Assembly (NCBI RefSeq): GCF_001955535.1
Contig: NZ_MPVN01000004.1
Location: 62,001 to 126,000 of the forward strand
Length of the DNA stretch: 64,000 nt
Direction: 5' to 3'
Origin: Paenibacillus sp. FSL H7-0326
GTDB lineage: Bacteria > Bacillota > Bacilli > Paenibacillales > Paenibacillaceae
The translations under genes and the position numbers were made by a program. Each line of letters begins with the position of its first letter. Position 1 is the stretch's first letter. The notes below the pieces were generated by a model. The model was not told the DNA's origin. It did no database searches and was given only the letters and a program-made list of their open reading frames with translations. Positions 44,214 to 53,589 of this stretch are shown here, in pieces.

Positions 44214-45051
44214 TGGGGGCATAGATGTGGTAACTTGAATCGAGATTGTGGACGTCATCAAATACTTGTACGAGTTCGATATCGGATTGCTCCGCTTCTT
44301 GTCTGGAGATCTTTAGAAATCTTGCATAATCCGTTTCGAGCACACTCCCAATCTCAAGCAGGTCTCCGAAGTACTTGAACCTGACACAAAAAATCGGAGG
44401 TACATTGACCGTAAAATAAAAGGGCTTATGAATTTGAATATCGCACGGAATTCCGAACAGAACCTTGAACTGGGTGGAGTTAGGCTGGCAGTTAGAGTAA
44501 ATGACATAGCAGGGGCCATTTATGCTCTCATCAATCTGACTTAATAATAGCTTCGCATGATCACGAATTCGCTCTTTATAATCGGCTATGGCTAAATCTA
44601 CCTCAAAGGCAATGCCGCTGAGCTGGATTTCATCTAATTCGATGAGGGTAAAGTCGGTAACGATATCACCGTTGATGTTTTTAATGGGTCTTTTGACAAC
44701 TGCAGGGACAGGGGTTGGAGAGATCGTATGAGTTCCTGCCCTCAGAGAGCGGGGAGCTACGCCGTAATGTCGTTTGAAAGCGCGGGTAAAGGAGGCTTGG
44801 GTACCAAAGCTGAGCTCATAAGCGATGTCCGTTAGAGACATGTTATGGTTTTGTATCAACGTAACAGAAGCATTCAATCTTCTGGATAAAATGTATTGAT
44901 TTAACGAACAGCCCGTCATTGCGGAGAACAGCCTGTGAAAGTAGTACTTTGACATGTTAAAGGAGGCTGCAACAGATTCCACGGACAAATGCTCATGCAG
45001 ATGTTCCTCGATATAAATTAATGCCCTATCTACTGCCTCATAATGGTCCAT
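44182..45051 (-). CDS. AraC-family regulator with GyrI-like ligand domain
   Basis: A 289-residue regulator. Residues 8-105 are the double AraC HTH (LSVESVAASFNMSKYYFHRL, then YELSFGTQASFTRAFKRHYG). Residues about 130-285 form a GyrI/Rob-like effector-binding domain, which often senses hydrophobic drugs. AAAGGAG lies 8 nt before the ATG. It is convergent with, and overlaps, the membrane-protein gene, a plausible partner though not divergently arranged. Confidence 0.88.
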   Translation of the reverse strand: MDHYEAVDRALIYIEEHLHEHLSVESVAASFNMSKYYFHRLFSAMTGCSLNQYILSRRLNASVTLIQNHNMSLTDIAYELSFGTQASFTRAFKRHYGVAPRSLRAGTHTISPTPVPAVVKRPIKNINGDIVTDFTLIELDEIQLSGIAFEVDLAIADYKERIRDHAKLLLSQIDESINGPCYVIYSNCQPNSTQFKVLFGIPCDIQIHKPFYFTVNVPPIFCVRFKYFGDLLEIGSVLETDYARFLKISRQEAEQSDIELVQVFDDVHNLDSSYHIYAPIKKLPSDSEC

Positions 45052-45217
45052 GAATAACTCCTTTGCTCAGGTGTTCTCTGATCATTTTTGTAGTAAGTAT
45101 AACGTAGCCTGAGGGATACACACCATCCTTTTATTTGATCCAGATCATTTCCAATTTAGATGTTCGATCTGTTCAAATACGGCCGAATACAATTTCTAAG
45201 GTTTCGCAAAAAGAATG

Positions 45218-45263
45218 CAGAACGAACAGAAGGCACCCGAGCGGGTGCCTTCTGTTCGTTCTG
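45218..45263 (-). terminator. Very long perfect hairpin terminating the siderophore operon
   Basis: The 22 nt at 45218-45239 are the exact reverse complement of 45242-45263, leaving a 2-nt centre. On the minus strand the stem is followed by TTCTTTTTG. It ends the five-gene Fe-siderophore operon. Confidence 0.75.
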
Positions 45264-45296
45264 TATATAATTCTTACACGAATCCTGATACAAGCT

Positions 45297-46127
45297 CTAC
45301 ACGCCTTGGAATTGTCTGGTCAAGGCTGCATTCACATGATATCGTCCCTTCGGCACGATCAATGGTGAACCGGATACAGGATCTTCAATGACTGTGCAGT
45401 CCAGTTCAAATACATCCTTGATCAGTTCACTCGTAATGACCTCCGATGGCCGTCCCTCAGCGATGAGCTCTCCCTTGCGAATCGCATAGATATAATCCGC
45501 ATACCGTGCAGACAGATTGATGTCATGAAGAACCATCACAATGGTTGTCCCGTGCTTCCGGTTAAGATCGGTAAGCAGATCCAGGATCTCCACCTGATAG
45601 GTGATATCGAGAAAGGTTGTCGGCTCGTCCAGAAAAAGAATGTCCGTCTGCTGAGCGAGTGCCATCGCAATCCAGACGCGTTGTCTTTGACCGCCGGACA
45701 GCTCATCTATGCTGCGGTTGGCAAGCTCCGTAATCTTCATGATCTCCATCGCTTCTGCTACAGCTTCAGTATCCTTCTTCGTCCATCCCCCAAGAAGGGA
45801 CTGATGGGGGAATCTGCCCCGTCCGATCAGATCGGCGACAGAAATTCCTTCAGGGACGATAGGGGACTGCGGCAGCAGTCCTAGGATACGCGCCAAAGCC
45901 TTAGGAGGAATCTTACTGATCGACTTCCCGTCCAGGGTCACTTCTCCAGCTTCCGGCTTGATTAGCTTGGCGAGCGTTTTGAGCAGTGTCGATTTACCGC
46001 AGGCATTAGCCCCAATAATGACACTAATCTGATTACTGGGAATGATCAGGTTGATATTCTCAATAATCGTTCGCTGCTCATAACCCGCTGCCAATTGATC
46101 TGCTTGAAATACGTGAGTCGGTTTCAT
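45297..46127 (-). CDS. Fe-siderophore ABC transporter, ATPase
   Basis: A 276-residue FecE/FhuC-type ATPase that powers ferric-siderophore import. Walker A GANACGKST, signature LSGGQRQRV, Walker B ILFLDEPT and the H-loop LHDIN are present. The ATG overlaps the stop of the preceding permease gene (TAATG) and AAGGGAG is upstream. It is the last gene of a unit with two binding proteins and two permeases under a Fur box at 50521. Confidence 0.93.
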   Translation of the reverse strand: MKPTHVFQADQLAAGYEQRTIIENINLIIPSNQISVIIGANACGKSTLLKTLAKLIKPEAGEVTLDGKSISKIPPKALARILGLLPQSPIVPEGISVADLIGRGRFPHQSLLGGWTKKDTEAVAEAMEIMKITELANRSIDELSGGQRQRVWIAMALAQQTDILFLDEPTTFLDITYQVEILDLLTDLNRKHGTTIVMVLHDINLSARYADYIYAIRKGELIAEGRPSEVITSELIKDVFELDCTVIEDPVSGSPLIVPKGRYHVNAALTRQFQGV

Positions 46128-47158
46128 TAAAAATCTCCCTTTCGATTCATTCGGATGAGCAGATAGATCAGATAAGGCGCTCCGAGGATTCCAGTGATGA
46201 CGCCCACAGGGAATCTAGTCTCAAAAGCAAACTGTCCGATTAAATCTGCTGCCAGAACCAAGATAACTCCGACAAGACCGGCAGGAATGACAGTAGAGTA
46301 ACCTGCACCGACAAGTCTTTTGGCAATCGGTCCAGCCAGAAAAGCAACGAAGGCAATCGGTCCTGTAGTGGCGGTAGCGACCGCAATCATACAGACGGTG
46401 CCGAGAATCAGCGCTATTCGCGTTCTGTCCGTATGGATACCGAGAGAAGTAGCTGCCTGCTCGCCAAGCTCTAGCAGGCTCAGATGTCTGCCTAGCAAGA
46501 CAACGATCGGTGTACATACAAGTACCGTAATGATTAGTGGCGGAAGCTCGTACATCTGGGCGCCGTTAAGTGTACCGCTTAGCCAGCGGTACGCAGAACC
46601 GATGTCATGCTCGGAGCTGATCCGCAGCATATAAGATATGACGGAGCCGAGCATAGCATCAAGACCAATACCGACAAGAATTAAACGCCCGAATGAGAAG
46701 GACTTTTTATGAGATAACAGATAGAGAAGCATGACCGTAGCCAGACCGGCGATGACAGAGGCAATAAAGATAACCGCTTCACTCGTATGAAGAATGAGGA
46801 TACAGTATACAGCCGCTGCACTTGAGCCTGAGGTAATGCCGAGTACGTTCGGATTCGCAAGCGGATTGCGAAGCATGGTCTGGAAGACGCTTCCGGCTAG
46901 ACCGAAGGCAAATCCAGCGAACAAGCCTGCCAGCATCCTCGGCAGACGGATCGTCTCAATCGCGAATGTCGCACCCTTGATATCCTCACCCGATAATACT
47001 CGTGCGATCACATCCACCGGATAGATCGTATTCCCAAAATAGAGCATCAGGACGCACAGCACAAAAGCAATAGCAGCAAGTGTTGTCGTTACCAGCACAT
47101 ATTGGCGGCGTCGCTGACGTCTGCCGGATACAATTAAATTGATCGTATTATTCATCAT
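46127..47158 (-). CDS. Fe-siderophore ABC transporter, FecCD permease
   Basis: A 343-residue membrane protein with about nine or ten helices and the FecCD signatures (RLPRMLAGLFAGFAFGLAGS, then RNPLANPNVLGITSG, and GPIAFVAFLAGPIAKRLVG). It pairs with the permease upstream to form the channel. Its ATG overlaps that gene's stop (ATGA), so translation is coupled. Confidence 0.92.
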   Translation of the reverse strand: MMNNTINLIVSGRRQRRRQYVLVTTTLAAIAFVLCVLMLYFGNTIYPVDVIARVLSGEDIKGATFAIETIRLPRMLAGLFAGFAFGLAGSVFQTMLRNPLANPNVLGITSGSSAAAVYCILILHTSEAVIFIASVIAGLATVMLLYLLSHKKSFSFGRLILVGIGLDAMLGSVISYMLRISSEHDIGSAYRWLSGTLNGAQMYELPPLIITVLVCTPIVVLLGRHLSLLELGEQAATSLGIHTDRTRIALILGTVCMIAVATATTGPIAFVAFLAGPIAKRLVGAGYSTVIPAGLVGVILVLAADLIGQFAFETRFPVGVITGILGAPYLIYLLIRMNRKGDF

Positions 47159-48195
47159 AAGGCACGCACTTTCGATCTCATCGCTAGTATGATTAGAATC
47201 GGAGCGCCGACGAAGGCAGTAACGATACCTACTTCAAGCTCTCCGGGTCTTCCAAGGATTCTTCCAATCACGTCGGATCCGGTTAATACGATCGCTCCTG
47301 TCAGCGCAGACATGGGAATGAGATAACGCTGGTCAGGTCCGATCATCAAACGTATTAGATGTGTCGCCAGAAGTCCGACGAATGCAATCGGCCCCGCAAG
47401 TGCCGTTACTGTACCACATAGAATAACCGCAGCGAATGACGCAATTAGACGCAGAACTCCGGTCCGAACACCGAGGCCGGTTGCTGCTTCATCTCCTAGT
47501 GCCAGCGCATTCAGTGCAGGAGCCGTAAATATGGCGATTAGAAAACTAATTAATAGGAAAGGAAAGAAGATCCCGATATCGCTCCAATTTGCTCCCCCGA
47601 CGCTTCCCACCTGCCAGTAGCGAACCTGATCCATCACGTTCGAGCGTGGAATCATAATGGCGCTTACTAGTGAAGAAAGGGCAGCACTAGTAGCCGCCCC
47701 CGCTAACACGAGTTTAACAGGTGTGGGTCCGCCTCGTCCAAGCGAGCCGATCCCCATGACAAACATCGCAGTAACCGCCGCGCCGATACAGGCCATCACG
47801 ATAAATTCATTAGGCGAGCCAATGTTCAGGAATGCAATTCCGGCAACAACAAACAAGGATGCACCGGTATTTACACCGAGAATACTTGGATCGGCAATCG
47901 GATTGCGCGTGACTGCCTGCATGAGGGCACCGGCAATACCGAGTGCACCTCCGCATAAGAGACTGAACACGGTTCGGGTAATTCGCTGCGCAATGACGTT
48001 GGCATCATAGGACTCGCTGCTTGGATGGAACAACGCGTCCATTAATTCTTTAAGTCCGATGACTCTTGAACCGAATGCAAGTGATGCCACCACGCAAATA
48101 CCGAGAACAATCACGCTAAGAATCAGGACCACTACAAAATGCTTCGGTGCGGGCGAATTCTGCGGCTTGTCTGTTAATGTCGCTGGATTATTCAT
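47155..48195 (-). CDS. Fe-siderophore ABC transporter, FecCD permease
   Basis: A 346-residue FecCD permease (RITRTVFSLLCGGALGIAGA, then RNPIADPSILGVNTGAS, and GPIAFVGLLATHLIRLM). The likely start is the ATG at 48195, which overlaps the upstream binding-protein stop by 8 nt; an ATG seven codons earlier is possible. Co-transcribed with the ATPase and the second permease. Confidence 0.9.
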   Translation of the reverse strand: MNNPATLTDKPQNSPAPKHFVVVLILSVIVLGICVVASLAFGSRVIGLKELMDALFHPSSESYDANVIAQRITRTVFSLLCGGALGIAGALMQAVTRNPIADPSILGVNTGASLFVVAGIAFLNIGSPNEFIVMACIGAAVTAMFVMGIGSLGRGGPTPVKLVLAGAATSAALSSLVSAIMIPRSNVMDQVRYWQVGSVGGANWSDIGIFFPFLLISFLIAIFTAPALNALALGDEAATGLGVRTGVLRLIASFAAVILCGTVTALAGPIAFVGLLATHLIRLMIGPDQRYLIPMSALTGAIVLTGSDVIGRILGRPGELEVGIVTAFVGAPILIILAMRSKVRAL

Positions 48196-49288
48196 TGACT
48201 TTCTTAGCAGATGCATCGATCAATTCCAAATATTCATCAATCGTACTTGCGATTGAAAGTGGATTTGGGTTACCTGCAGCTGCAAGCGGTGTGTTGTCTC
48301 CGATCACGACAACCGAGCCTCTTTCAATAGCTGGGACTTTGCCAAGGAGTGGATCTGCTTGGAGGGCACTAAGCAGGTTCTCGTCTCCATAGGTAACGAT
48401 GATGTCCGTATCTTTAAGCGCATCTGCATTCTCTGCACTTAGCTGCAGATAGAAGCTGTCTTCCGACACTAGACTTGCAAGTCCTTCCGGGAACGTCATG
48501 CCAAGCTCCATCAGGAAGTCTCCGCGAGGGTCACCTGGCGCGTATACCGAGAGCTGAGACAGGTCGGTTGGAGTAATATATACGAAGGCAGCTGTCTTAC
48601 CTTGAATATCTGGATACGCGGATGATTTCTCCTTGATCAGGTTCTCTGTGTCTTCGATGAGCTTCTCGCCTTCTGCCTGCATACCCATTCCCATTGCGTT
48701 ATACAGAACTTGATCCTGCCAAGTGGTTACCCAGGCTGTCTCTTGATAAGGAATAACCGGAGCAATTTGGCTCAGCGTATCATAATCTTCTTGTGTAATA
48801 CCCGAGTAAGTAGCGAGAATGACATCAGGAGCGGAGTCAGAGATGGCTTCAAAATCAAGTCCGTCTGTATCCTGATAGACATTCGGATTCGTTACGCCAA
48901 GCTCATCCAGCTTCTCCTTCGTCCAAGGCAGCAGTCCGCTGTCGTCTTGTACACCGTAGTTCGCTGCAGAGAAGCCAACAGGTACAACGCCAAGGGCAAG
49001 TGCAACATCATGGTTACCCCATTGGATGGTAGCTACACGTTCAGGCTTGCTCTCAATCGTTGTTTCGCCAAAAGCATGCTTAATTGTGATGGGATACTGG
49101 GTAGCATCCGCATCCTCTTCGGTTACCGGTGTTTCCGTCTGAGGTGCTTCCGCTGCTGAAGAATTTGCAGGAGCTTCATTCGCAGTTGAAGTTGAATCGG
49201 ACTCCTGGGCTCCGCAGCCCACAAGTGCAATCGCAAGTATTGCCGATACCGCGATTGTTTTTATAGAGTATTTCTGAGAGTCTTTCAT
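48188..49288 (-). CDS. Fe-siderophore binding lipoprotein, second paralogue
   Basis: A 366-residue extracellular lipoprotein of the FhuD/BtuF class. The lipobox ALVGCGAQ follows a short helix, then a Thr/Ala/Glu-rich linker and the two-lobed binding domain (PERVATIQWGNHDVALALGV, GITQEDYDTLSQIAPV). It is about 60-65% identical by eye to the product of the gene 62 nt upstream (49351-50439) and is evidently a tandem duplicate. AGGCAGGG lies before the ATG. Confidence 0.9.
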   Translation of the reverse strand: MKDSQKYSIKTIAVSAILAIALVGCGAQESDSTSTANEAPANSSAAEAPQTETPVTEEDADATQYPITIKHAFGETTIESKPERVATIQWGNHDVALALGVVPVGFSAANYGVQDDSGLLPWTKEKLDELGVTNPNVYQDTDGLDFEAISDSAPDVILATYSGITQEDYDTLSQIAPVIPYQETAWVTTWQDQVLYNAMGMGMQAEGEKLIEDTENLIKEKSSAYPDIQGKTAAFVYITPTDLSQLSVYAPGDPRGDFLMELGMTFPEGLASLVSEDSFYLQLSAENADALKDTDIIVTYGDENLLSALQADPLLGKVPAIERGSVVVIGDNTPLAAAGNPNPLSIASTIDEYLELIDASAKKVNE

Positions 49289-49350
49289 AATACATACCCT
49301 GCCTTTTTGAATTTATATTTTTATGGAGTGAGTCAGTTTAGAAATTAGAA

Positions 49351-50439
49351 CTATTCGACCTTGCTGATTGCTTCTGAGATGAGATCCAGGTAATCATCAA
49401 TCGTATAAGCGATGGACAGAGGATTCGGATTGCCGGCAGCCGCTAGAGGTGTGCCGTTACCGATAAATACAACGGAGCCTCTCTCGATGGCAGGAATTTT
49501 ACCAAGCAGCGGATCTGCCTTGACAGCTTCATACAAGTCCTCGCCGCCATATCCAACAATGAGATCTGCATCGTTCAGTACATCAGCATTCTCTGCACTT
49601 AGGCTCAAGGAGTAGCTGGTTTTGTCTTCAATCTGTGATGTTACGCTCTCAGGATATTCCATTCCAAGCTCAATCAGGAACTCGCCGCGTGGATCTGTAG
49701 GTGTATACACATGCATTTTGGACATATCGTCAGCCGAGAAGTTAACCCAGACGACTTTTTTGCCTTGCATTTCAGGGTGTTCACTTGCTTTTTCTTTAAT
49801 CAGATTCTCGGTATCCTTAATAAGCTGCTCGCCTTCTGCCTTCATGCCCATGCCTGTTGCGTTATACTGCACTTGCTCACGCCATGTTGTAAGCCATGGA
49901 GCTGTCGGATAGGCGACAACCGGAGCAATTTGACTAAGAAGGTCATAGTCTTCCTGCGTGATCCCCGAGTAGGCTGCAAGAATGACATCAGGATCAGAGT
50001 CGGATATAGCCTCGAAATCCAGTCCATCCGTATCCTGGTATACATTAGGCTGATCTACACCAAGCTCTTTCAGCTTCTCAGCCGTCCAAGGCAGCAGTCC
50101 ACTGTCATCCTCAACGCCGTAATTGGCCGCAGAGAATCCAACAGGTACAACGCCGAGAGCAAGAACAACATCATGGTTCGCCCATTGGACCGTAGCTACA
50201 CGCTCCGGCTTACTCTCAATAACGGTTTCGCCAAAAGCGTGCTTGATCGTGATCGGATATTCGGATGCTTCATCCTCGGTAACCGGTGTTTCAGTTTGAG
50301 GTGCTTCCGTAGTTGTAGAAGTGGCAGGTGCTTCTGTTGACGTGGAAGTAGAATCGGTCTGCTGGGCTCCGCACCCGACAAGTGTAACGGCTAGTATTGC
50401 GGATATTACGATGGTTCTCAGAGAAAAGTTCTGTTTCAT
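49351..50439 (-). CDS. Fe-siderophore binding lipoprotein, first paralogue
   Basis: A 362-residue lipoprotein with lipobox TLVGCGAQ and the same binding domain as its downstream duplicate (PERVATVQWANHDVVLALGV, GITQEDYDLLSQIAPV). The lobes diverge most in the middle third, where substrate contacts are expected, which would allow different siderophores to feed one transporter. AAAGGACGGG lies before the ATG. The Fur box at 50521-50535 is 82 nt upstream. Confidence 0.9.
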   Translation of the reverse strand: MKQNFSLRTIVISAILAVTLVGCGAQQTDSTSTSTEAPATSTTTEAPQTETPVTEDEASEYPITIKHAFGETVIESKPERVATVQWANHDVVLALGVVPVGFSAANYGVEDDSGLLPWTAEKLKELGVDQPNVYQDTDGLDFEAISDSDPDVILAAYSGITQEDYDLLSQIAPVVAYPTAPWLTTWREQVQYNATGMGMKAEGEQLIKDTENLIKEKASEHPEMQGKKVVWVNFSADDMSKMHVYTPTDPRGEFLIELGMEYPESVTSQIEDKTSYSLSLSAENADVLNDADLIVGYGGEDLYEAVKADPLLGKIPAIERGSVVFIGNGTPLAAAGNPNPLSIAYTIDDYLDLISEAISKVE

Positions 50440-50859
50440 TTACGTACCCGTCCTTTATCTATTTATATTTTTTAATGCATTACTAACCTTAAATGGGTGA
50501 CCAGCGTAGGATATTATGTATGATAATGATTATCAATATCGTAAAACATATAATCCATTTGCCGTATTGTCAATAAAAATCTACTACAATTCTACTAATA
50601 GGTAGGGATTTTAGTTCAAAGAGGACGCAATATTTAAGTTTCTGCCATCGGATTTCTCGGAGTTTACACTTTTTAAACCGAATTTAATCGTTTATAATTG
50701 TCTGAGAAGAAACACGGAATATTCTACAAAACATGGCACCGGATATGATATGGTAATAGCAGAAGATGTTAGTTCCAAGGTGACGCCCTTGCTGATTGCG
50801 ACATTTATAGCAGAGCGCTGCCCTTTTTTTACAAATATAGGCGATGAGGAAGGGTTTCA
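50440..50859. other. Divergent region between the siderophore operon and mqo
   Basis: About 420 nt holding the Fur box (50521-50535) for the minus-strand operon and, on the other side, the presumed mqo promoter. The middle (50540-50780) is AT-rich without a reading frame or hairpin of note. Confidence 0.5.
50521..50535. promoter_or_regulatory. Fur box of the first siderophore operon
   Basis: TGATAATGATTATCA is a perfect 7-1-7 Fur palindrome, 82 nt before the start of the first binding-protein gene. Iron-replete Fur should block transcription here. Confidence 0.88.
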
Positions 50860-52395
50860 ATGAGTGACATACGGATGAATACAGACGTGATCTTGATTGG
50901 TGCCGGAGTCATGAGCGCTACCTTGGGTTCATTACTCAAAGAGCTGGCACCTGAATGGAAAATCAAAGTGTTTGAGAAGCTAGGAAGCGCAGGAGAGGAA
51001 AGCTCTAATGAATGGAACAATGCCGGCACAGGGCATGCTGCTCTGTGTGAGCTCAACTATACTTCCGAGAAGCCTGACGGATCTATAGACATCAGCAAAG
51101 CGACGAAAATCAACGAACAATTTCAGCTATCTAAACAGTTCTGGTCTTATCTGGTCAAAAGCAACTTAATTCGTAATCCGCAGAAATTTATCATGCCCAT
51201 CCCGCATATGAGTCTGGTGCAAGGGGAGAAGAACGTATCTTATCTGAAGAATCGTTTTAAAGCGCTCTCACAGCATCCGTTATTCCAAGGGATGGAGTTC
51301 TCTGATGACCCTGTACAGTTAAAGAAATGGGTACCACTTATTATGGAAGGACGCACATCCAATGAACCGATCGCAGCGACCAAAATTGACTCGGGGACAG
51401 ATGTCAACTTTGGCGCTTTGACGCGCATGTTGTTCGATCACCTGAAGAGACAAAATGTCGAGCTTCACTACAAGCACAGCGTGAAGGACATAAAACGAAC
51501 TAGCGACGGACTATGGCAAGTGAAGGTTCATAACTTAAGCAGCAACAAAACAGAGTACCACACAGCGAAATTCGTCTTTATTGGCGGTGGCGGAGGAAGC
51601 TTACCGTTACTGCAGAAGACAGGGATTCCTGAATCCAAGCATATTGGCGGATTTCCGGTCAGCGGACTGTTCATGGTGTGTAACAACCCTAAAGTGGTGG
51701 AGAAGCATCATGCCAAAGTATACGGCAAAGCTAAGCTTGGAGCCCCACCAATGTCTGTTCCGCATCTGGATACAAGATACATCGACGGCAAGAAGTCCTT
51801 GCTGTTTGGTCCGTTTGCAGGCTTTACACCGAAATTTCTAAAGACGGGTTCCTATTTCGATCTGATTGGTTCCGTCAAACCGAACAATATCCTGACGATG
51901 CTCTCGGCAGGTGTGAAGGAAATGGCTCTTACCAAATACTTAATTCAACAGGTTATGCTGTCCAATGAGAAGCGGATGGAGGAGCTGCGCGAGTTCATTC
52001 CGAATGCGAAGACCGAGGACTGGGGAATCGTGGTGGCCGGTCAGCGTGTACAGGTTATCAAGGACACAGAGACCGGCGGCAGAGGAACGCTCCAATTCGG
52101 GACAGAGGTTGTCAGTGCCGCGGACGGATCCGTTGCTGCGCTGCTTGGGGCATCACCTGGCGCTTCCACGGCAGTGCATGTCATGCTGGAAGTATTAGAG
52201 AAGTGCTTCCCGCAGCAGATAAAGGGCTGGGAGCCAAAGATCAAGGAGATGATTCCTTCCTATGGCGTATCGCTGGTAGAGAATCGTGCGATGCTCCAAG
52301 AAATCTCTACATCAACGTCCAAGATATTAGGTCTTGGCAGTATCGAGCAGGCGTCTATCAAACCGTCTCCCATGAAGCTTAATGGAAGCATGTAG
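50860..52395 (+). CDS. mqo: Malate:quinone oxidoreductase
   Basis: A 511-residue peripheral membrane flavoprotein oxidising malate to oxaloacetate and passing electrons to menaquinone. The FAD site VILIGAGVMSATLGSLLKEL and the Mqo-typical NEWNNAGTGHAALCELNYT are clear, and the length is standard. AGGAAGGG lies 6 nt before the ATG. It is monocistronic between two Fur-regulated transporters but has no Fur box of its own that I can see. Confidence 0.95.
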   Translation: MSDIRMNTDVILIGAGVMSATLGSLLKELAPEWKIKVFEKLGSAGEESSNEWNNAGTGHAALCELNYTSEKPDGSIDISKATKINEQFQLSKQFWSYLVKSNLIRNPQKFIMPIPHMSLVQGEKNVSYLKNRFKALSQHPLFQGMEFSDDPVQLKKWVPLIMEGRTSNEPIAATKIDSGTDVNFGALTRMLFDHLKRQNVELHYKHSVKDIKRTSDGLWQVKVHNLSSNKTEYHTAKFVFIGGGGGSLPLLQKTGIPESKHIGGFPVSGLFMVCNNPKVVEKHHAKVYGKAKLGAPPMSVPHLDTRYIDGKKSLLFGPFAGFTPKFLKTGSYFDLIGSVKPNNILTMLSAGVKEMALTKYLIQQVMLSNEKRMEELREFIPNAKTEDWGIVVAGQRVQVIKDTETGGRGTLQFGTEVVSAADGSVAALLGASPGASTAVHVMLEVLEKCFPQQIKGWEPKIKEMIPSYGVSLVENRAMLQEISTSTSKILGLGSIEQASIKPSPMKLNGSM

Positions 52396-52448
52396 TAGCT
52401 GCTGCTGTGCAGCACTAAAAATGTCTGTTTTATCATAGAACATCGTAT

Positions 52449-52485
52449 AGAGGCCTTGGATCCGAGTATGGATTCAGGGCCTCTT
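52449..52485 (+). terminator. Terminator after mqo
   Basis: AGAGGCC / GGCCTCT outside and TTGGATCC / GGATTCAG inside form a long stem. The following T tract is short (TTG). Confidence 0.7.
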
Positions 52486-52578
52486 GCATATATAGATCAA
52501 ATGGCTCTAATAAAATTTAATATGGAAAATGGTTTGATAAAAGATAGTTATTAAAATATAATTGACCCATACTCAGAA

Positions 52579-52593
52579 TGATAATCGTTATCA
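52579..52593. promoter_or_regulatory. Fur box of the yclNOP-like operon
   Basis: TGATAATCGTTATCA, a near-perfect 7-1-7 Fur palindrome 40 nt before the first permease start. Confidence 0.85.
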
Positions 52594-52632
52594 ATTGTCA
52601 TAAAGAGAATACTTATAACATGAGGAATACTT

Positions 52633-53589
52633 ATGAGACTATGGATGTTAATAGCGGCAGCCGTAGTCCTGTCTTTTGTTTCGCTGTTTATTGGTGCGAT
52701 TGATATTAACATCTTTGACCTGTTCAACGGTAATTCGGATAAGATGCAAATTTTCCTTATCAGTCGGGTACCCCGCTTAATGGCAATCATACTGGCAGGC
52801 ATCGGCATGAGTATCGCGGGATTGATTATGCAGTCCTTAAGCCGCAACAAATTTGTATCACCCACGACAGCGGGCACGCTTGATGCAGCGAAGCTGGGCA
52901 TCTTGATATCAATGCTCTTCTTTGCGAATGTAAGCTATACGTGGCAGGTCATCTTCTGCTTTGTTTTTGCACTTGCAGGCACTCTGGTATTTATGAGAAT
53001 TCTGGATCGAATTAAATTTAAGGATGTTATCTTCGTACCGCTCATCGGGATTATGTATGGTAATATTCTATCCTCAATCACGACATTCTTCGCTTATGAA
53101 GGGGATTTGCTTCAAAATATCTCTTCATGGCTGATGGGCAGCTTCACCCTTGTTATTGCAGGGCGCTATGAGCTCTTGTACCTGAGTGTTCCGGCTGTTA
53201 TCCTGGCGTACTTATATGCCAACAAATTTACGGTTGCAGGCATGGGCGAGGATTTTGCCAAGAATCTAGGTCTGAGCTACAAAACAGTGCTGAATATAGG
53301 ACTTATCTTAGTTGCGATTATTGCTACAACTGTTGTGCTGACCGTTGGTGTTATACCGTTCCTGGGACTTATTGTTCCTAACATTGTATCACTGTATCTG
53401 GGGGATAATCTGCGCAAAACCATTCCGCATACCGCAGCACTTGGTGTAGTATTCCTATTGGCTTGTGATATTGTGGGGCGCATTGTAATTCATCCTTTTG
53501 AAATTCCAGTTAACGTAACGGTGGCGGTAATTGGCAGTGCGATCTTCTTATTTATGTTGTTTAGGGGGAGAGCATATGCAAAAAAATAG
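52633..53589 (+). CDS. yclN: Petrobactin-type siderophore permease (YclN-like)
   Basis: A 318-residue FecCD permease. The segment LIMQSLSRNKFVSPTTAGTL is characteristic of YclN, the petrobactin permease of B. subtilis, rather than of FecC/FhuB, and the end IFLFMLLFRGRAY is also alike. GAGGA precedes the ATG. It overlaps the next permease gene by 14 nt. Substrate assignment as petrobactin-like is inferred from similarity and from gene order. Confidence 0.88.
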   Translation: MRLWMLIAAAVVLSFVSLFIGAIDINIFDLFNGNSDKMQIFLISRVPRLMAIILAGIGMSIAGLIMQSLSRNKFVSPTTAGTLDAAKLGILISMLFFANVSYTWQVIFCFVFALAGTLVFMRILDRIKFKDVIFVPLIGIMYGNILSSITTFFAYEGDLLQNISSWLMGSFTLVIAGRYELLYLSVPAVILAYLYANKFTVAGMGEDFAKNLGLSYKTVLNIGLILVAIIATTVVLTVGVIPFLGLIVPNIVSLYLGDNLRKTIPHTAALGVVFLLACDIVGRIVIHPFEIPVNVTVAVIGSAIFLFMLFRGRAYAKK

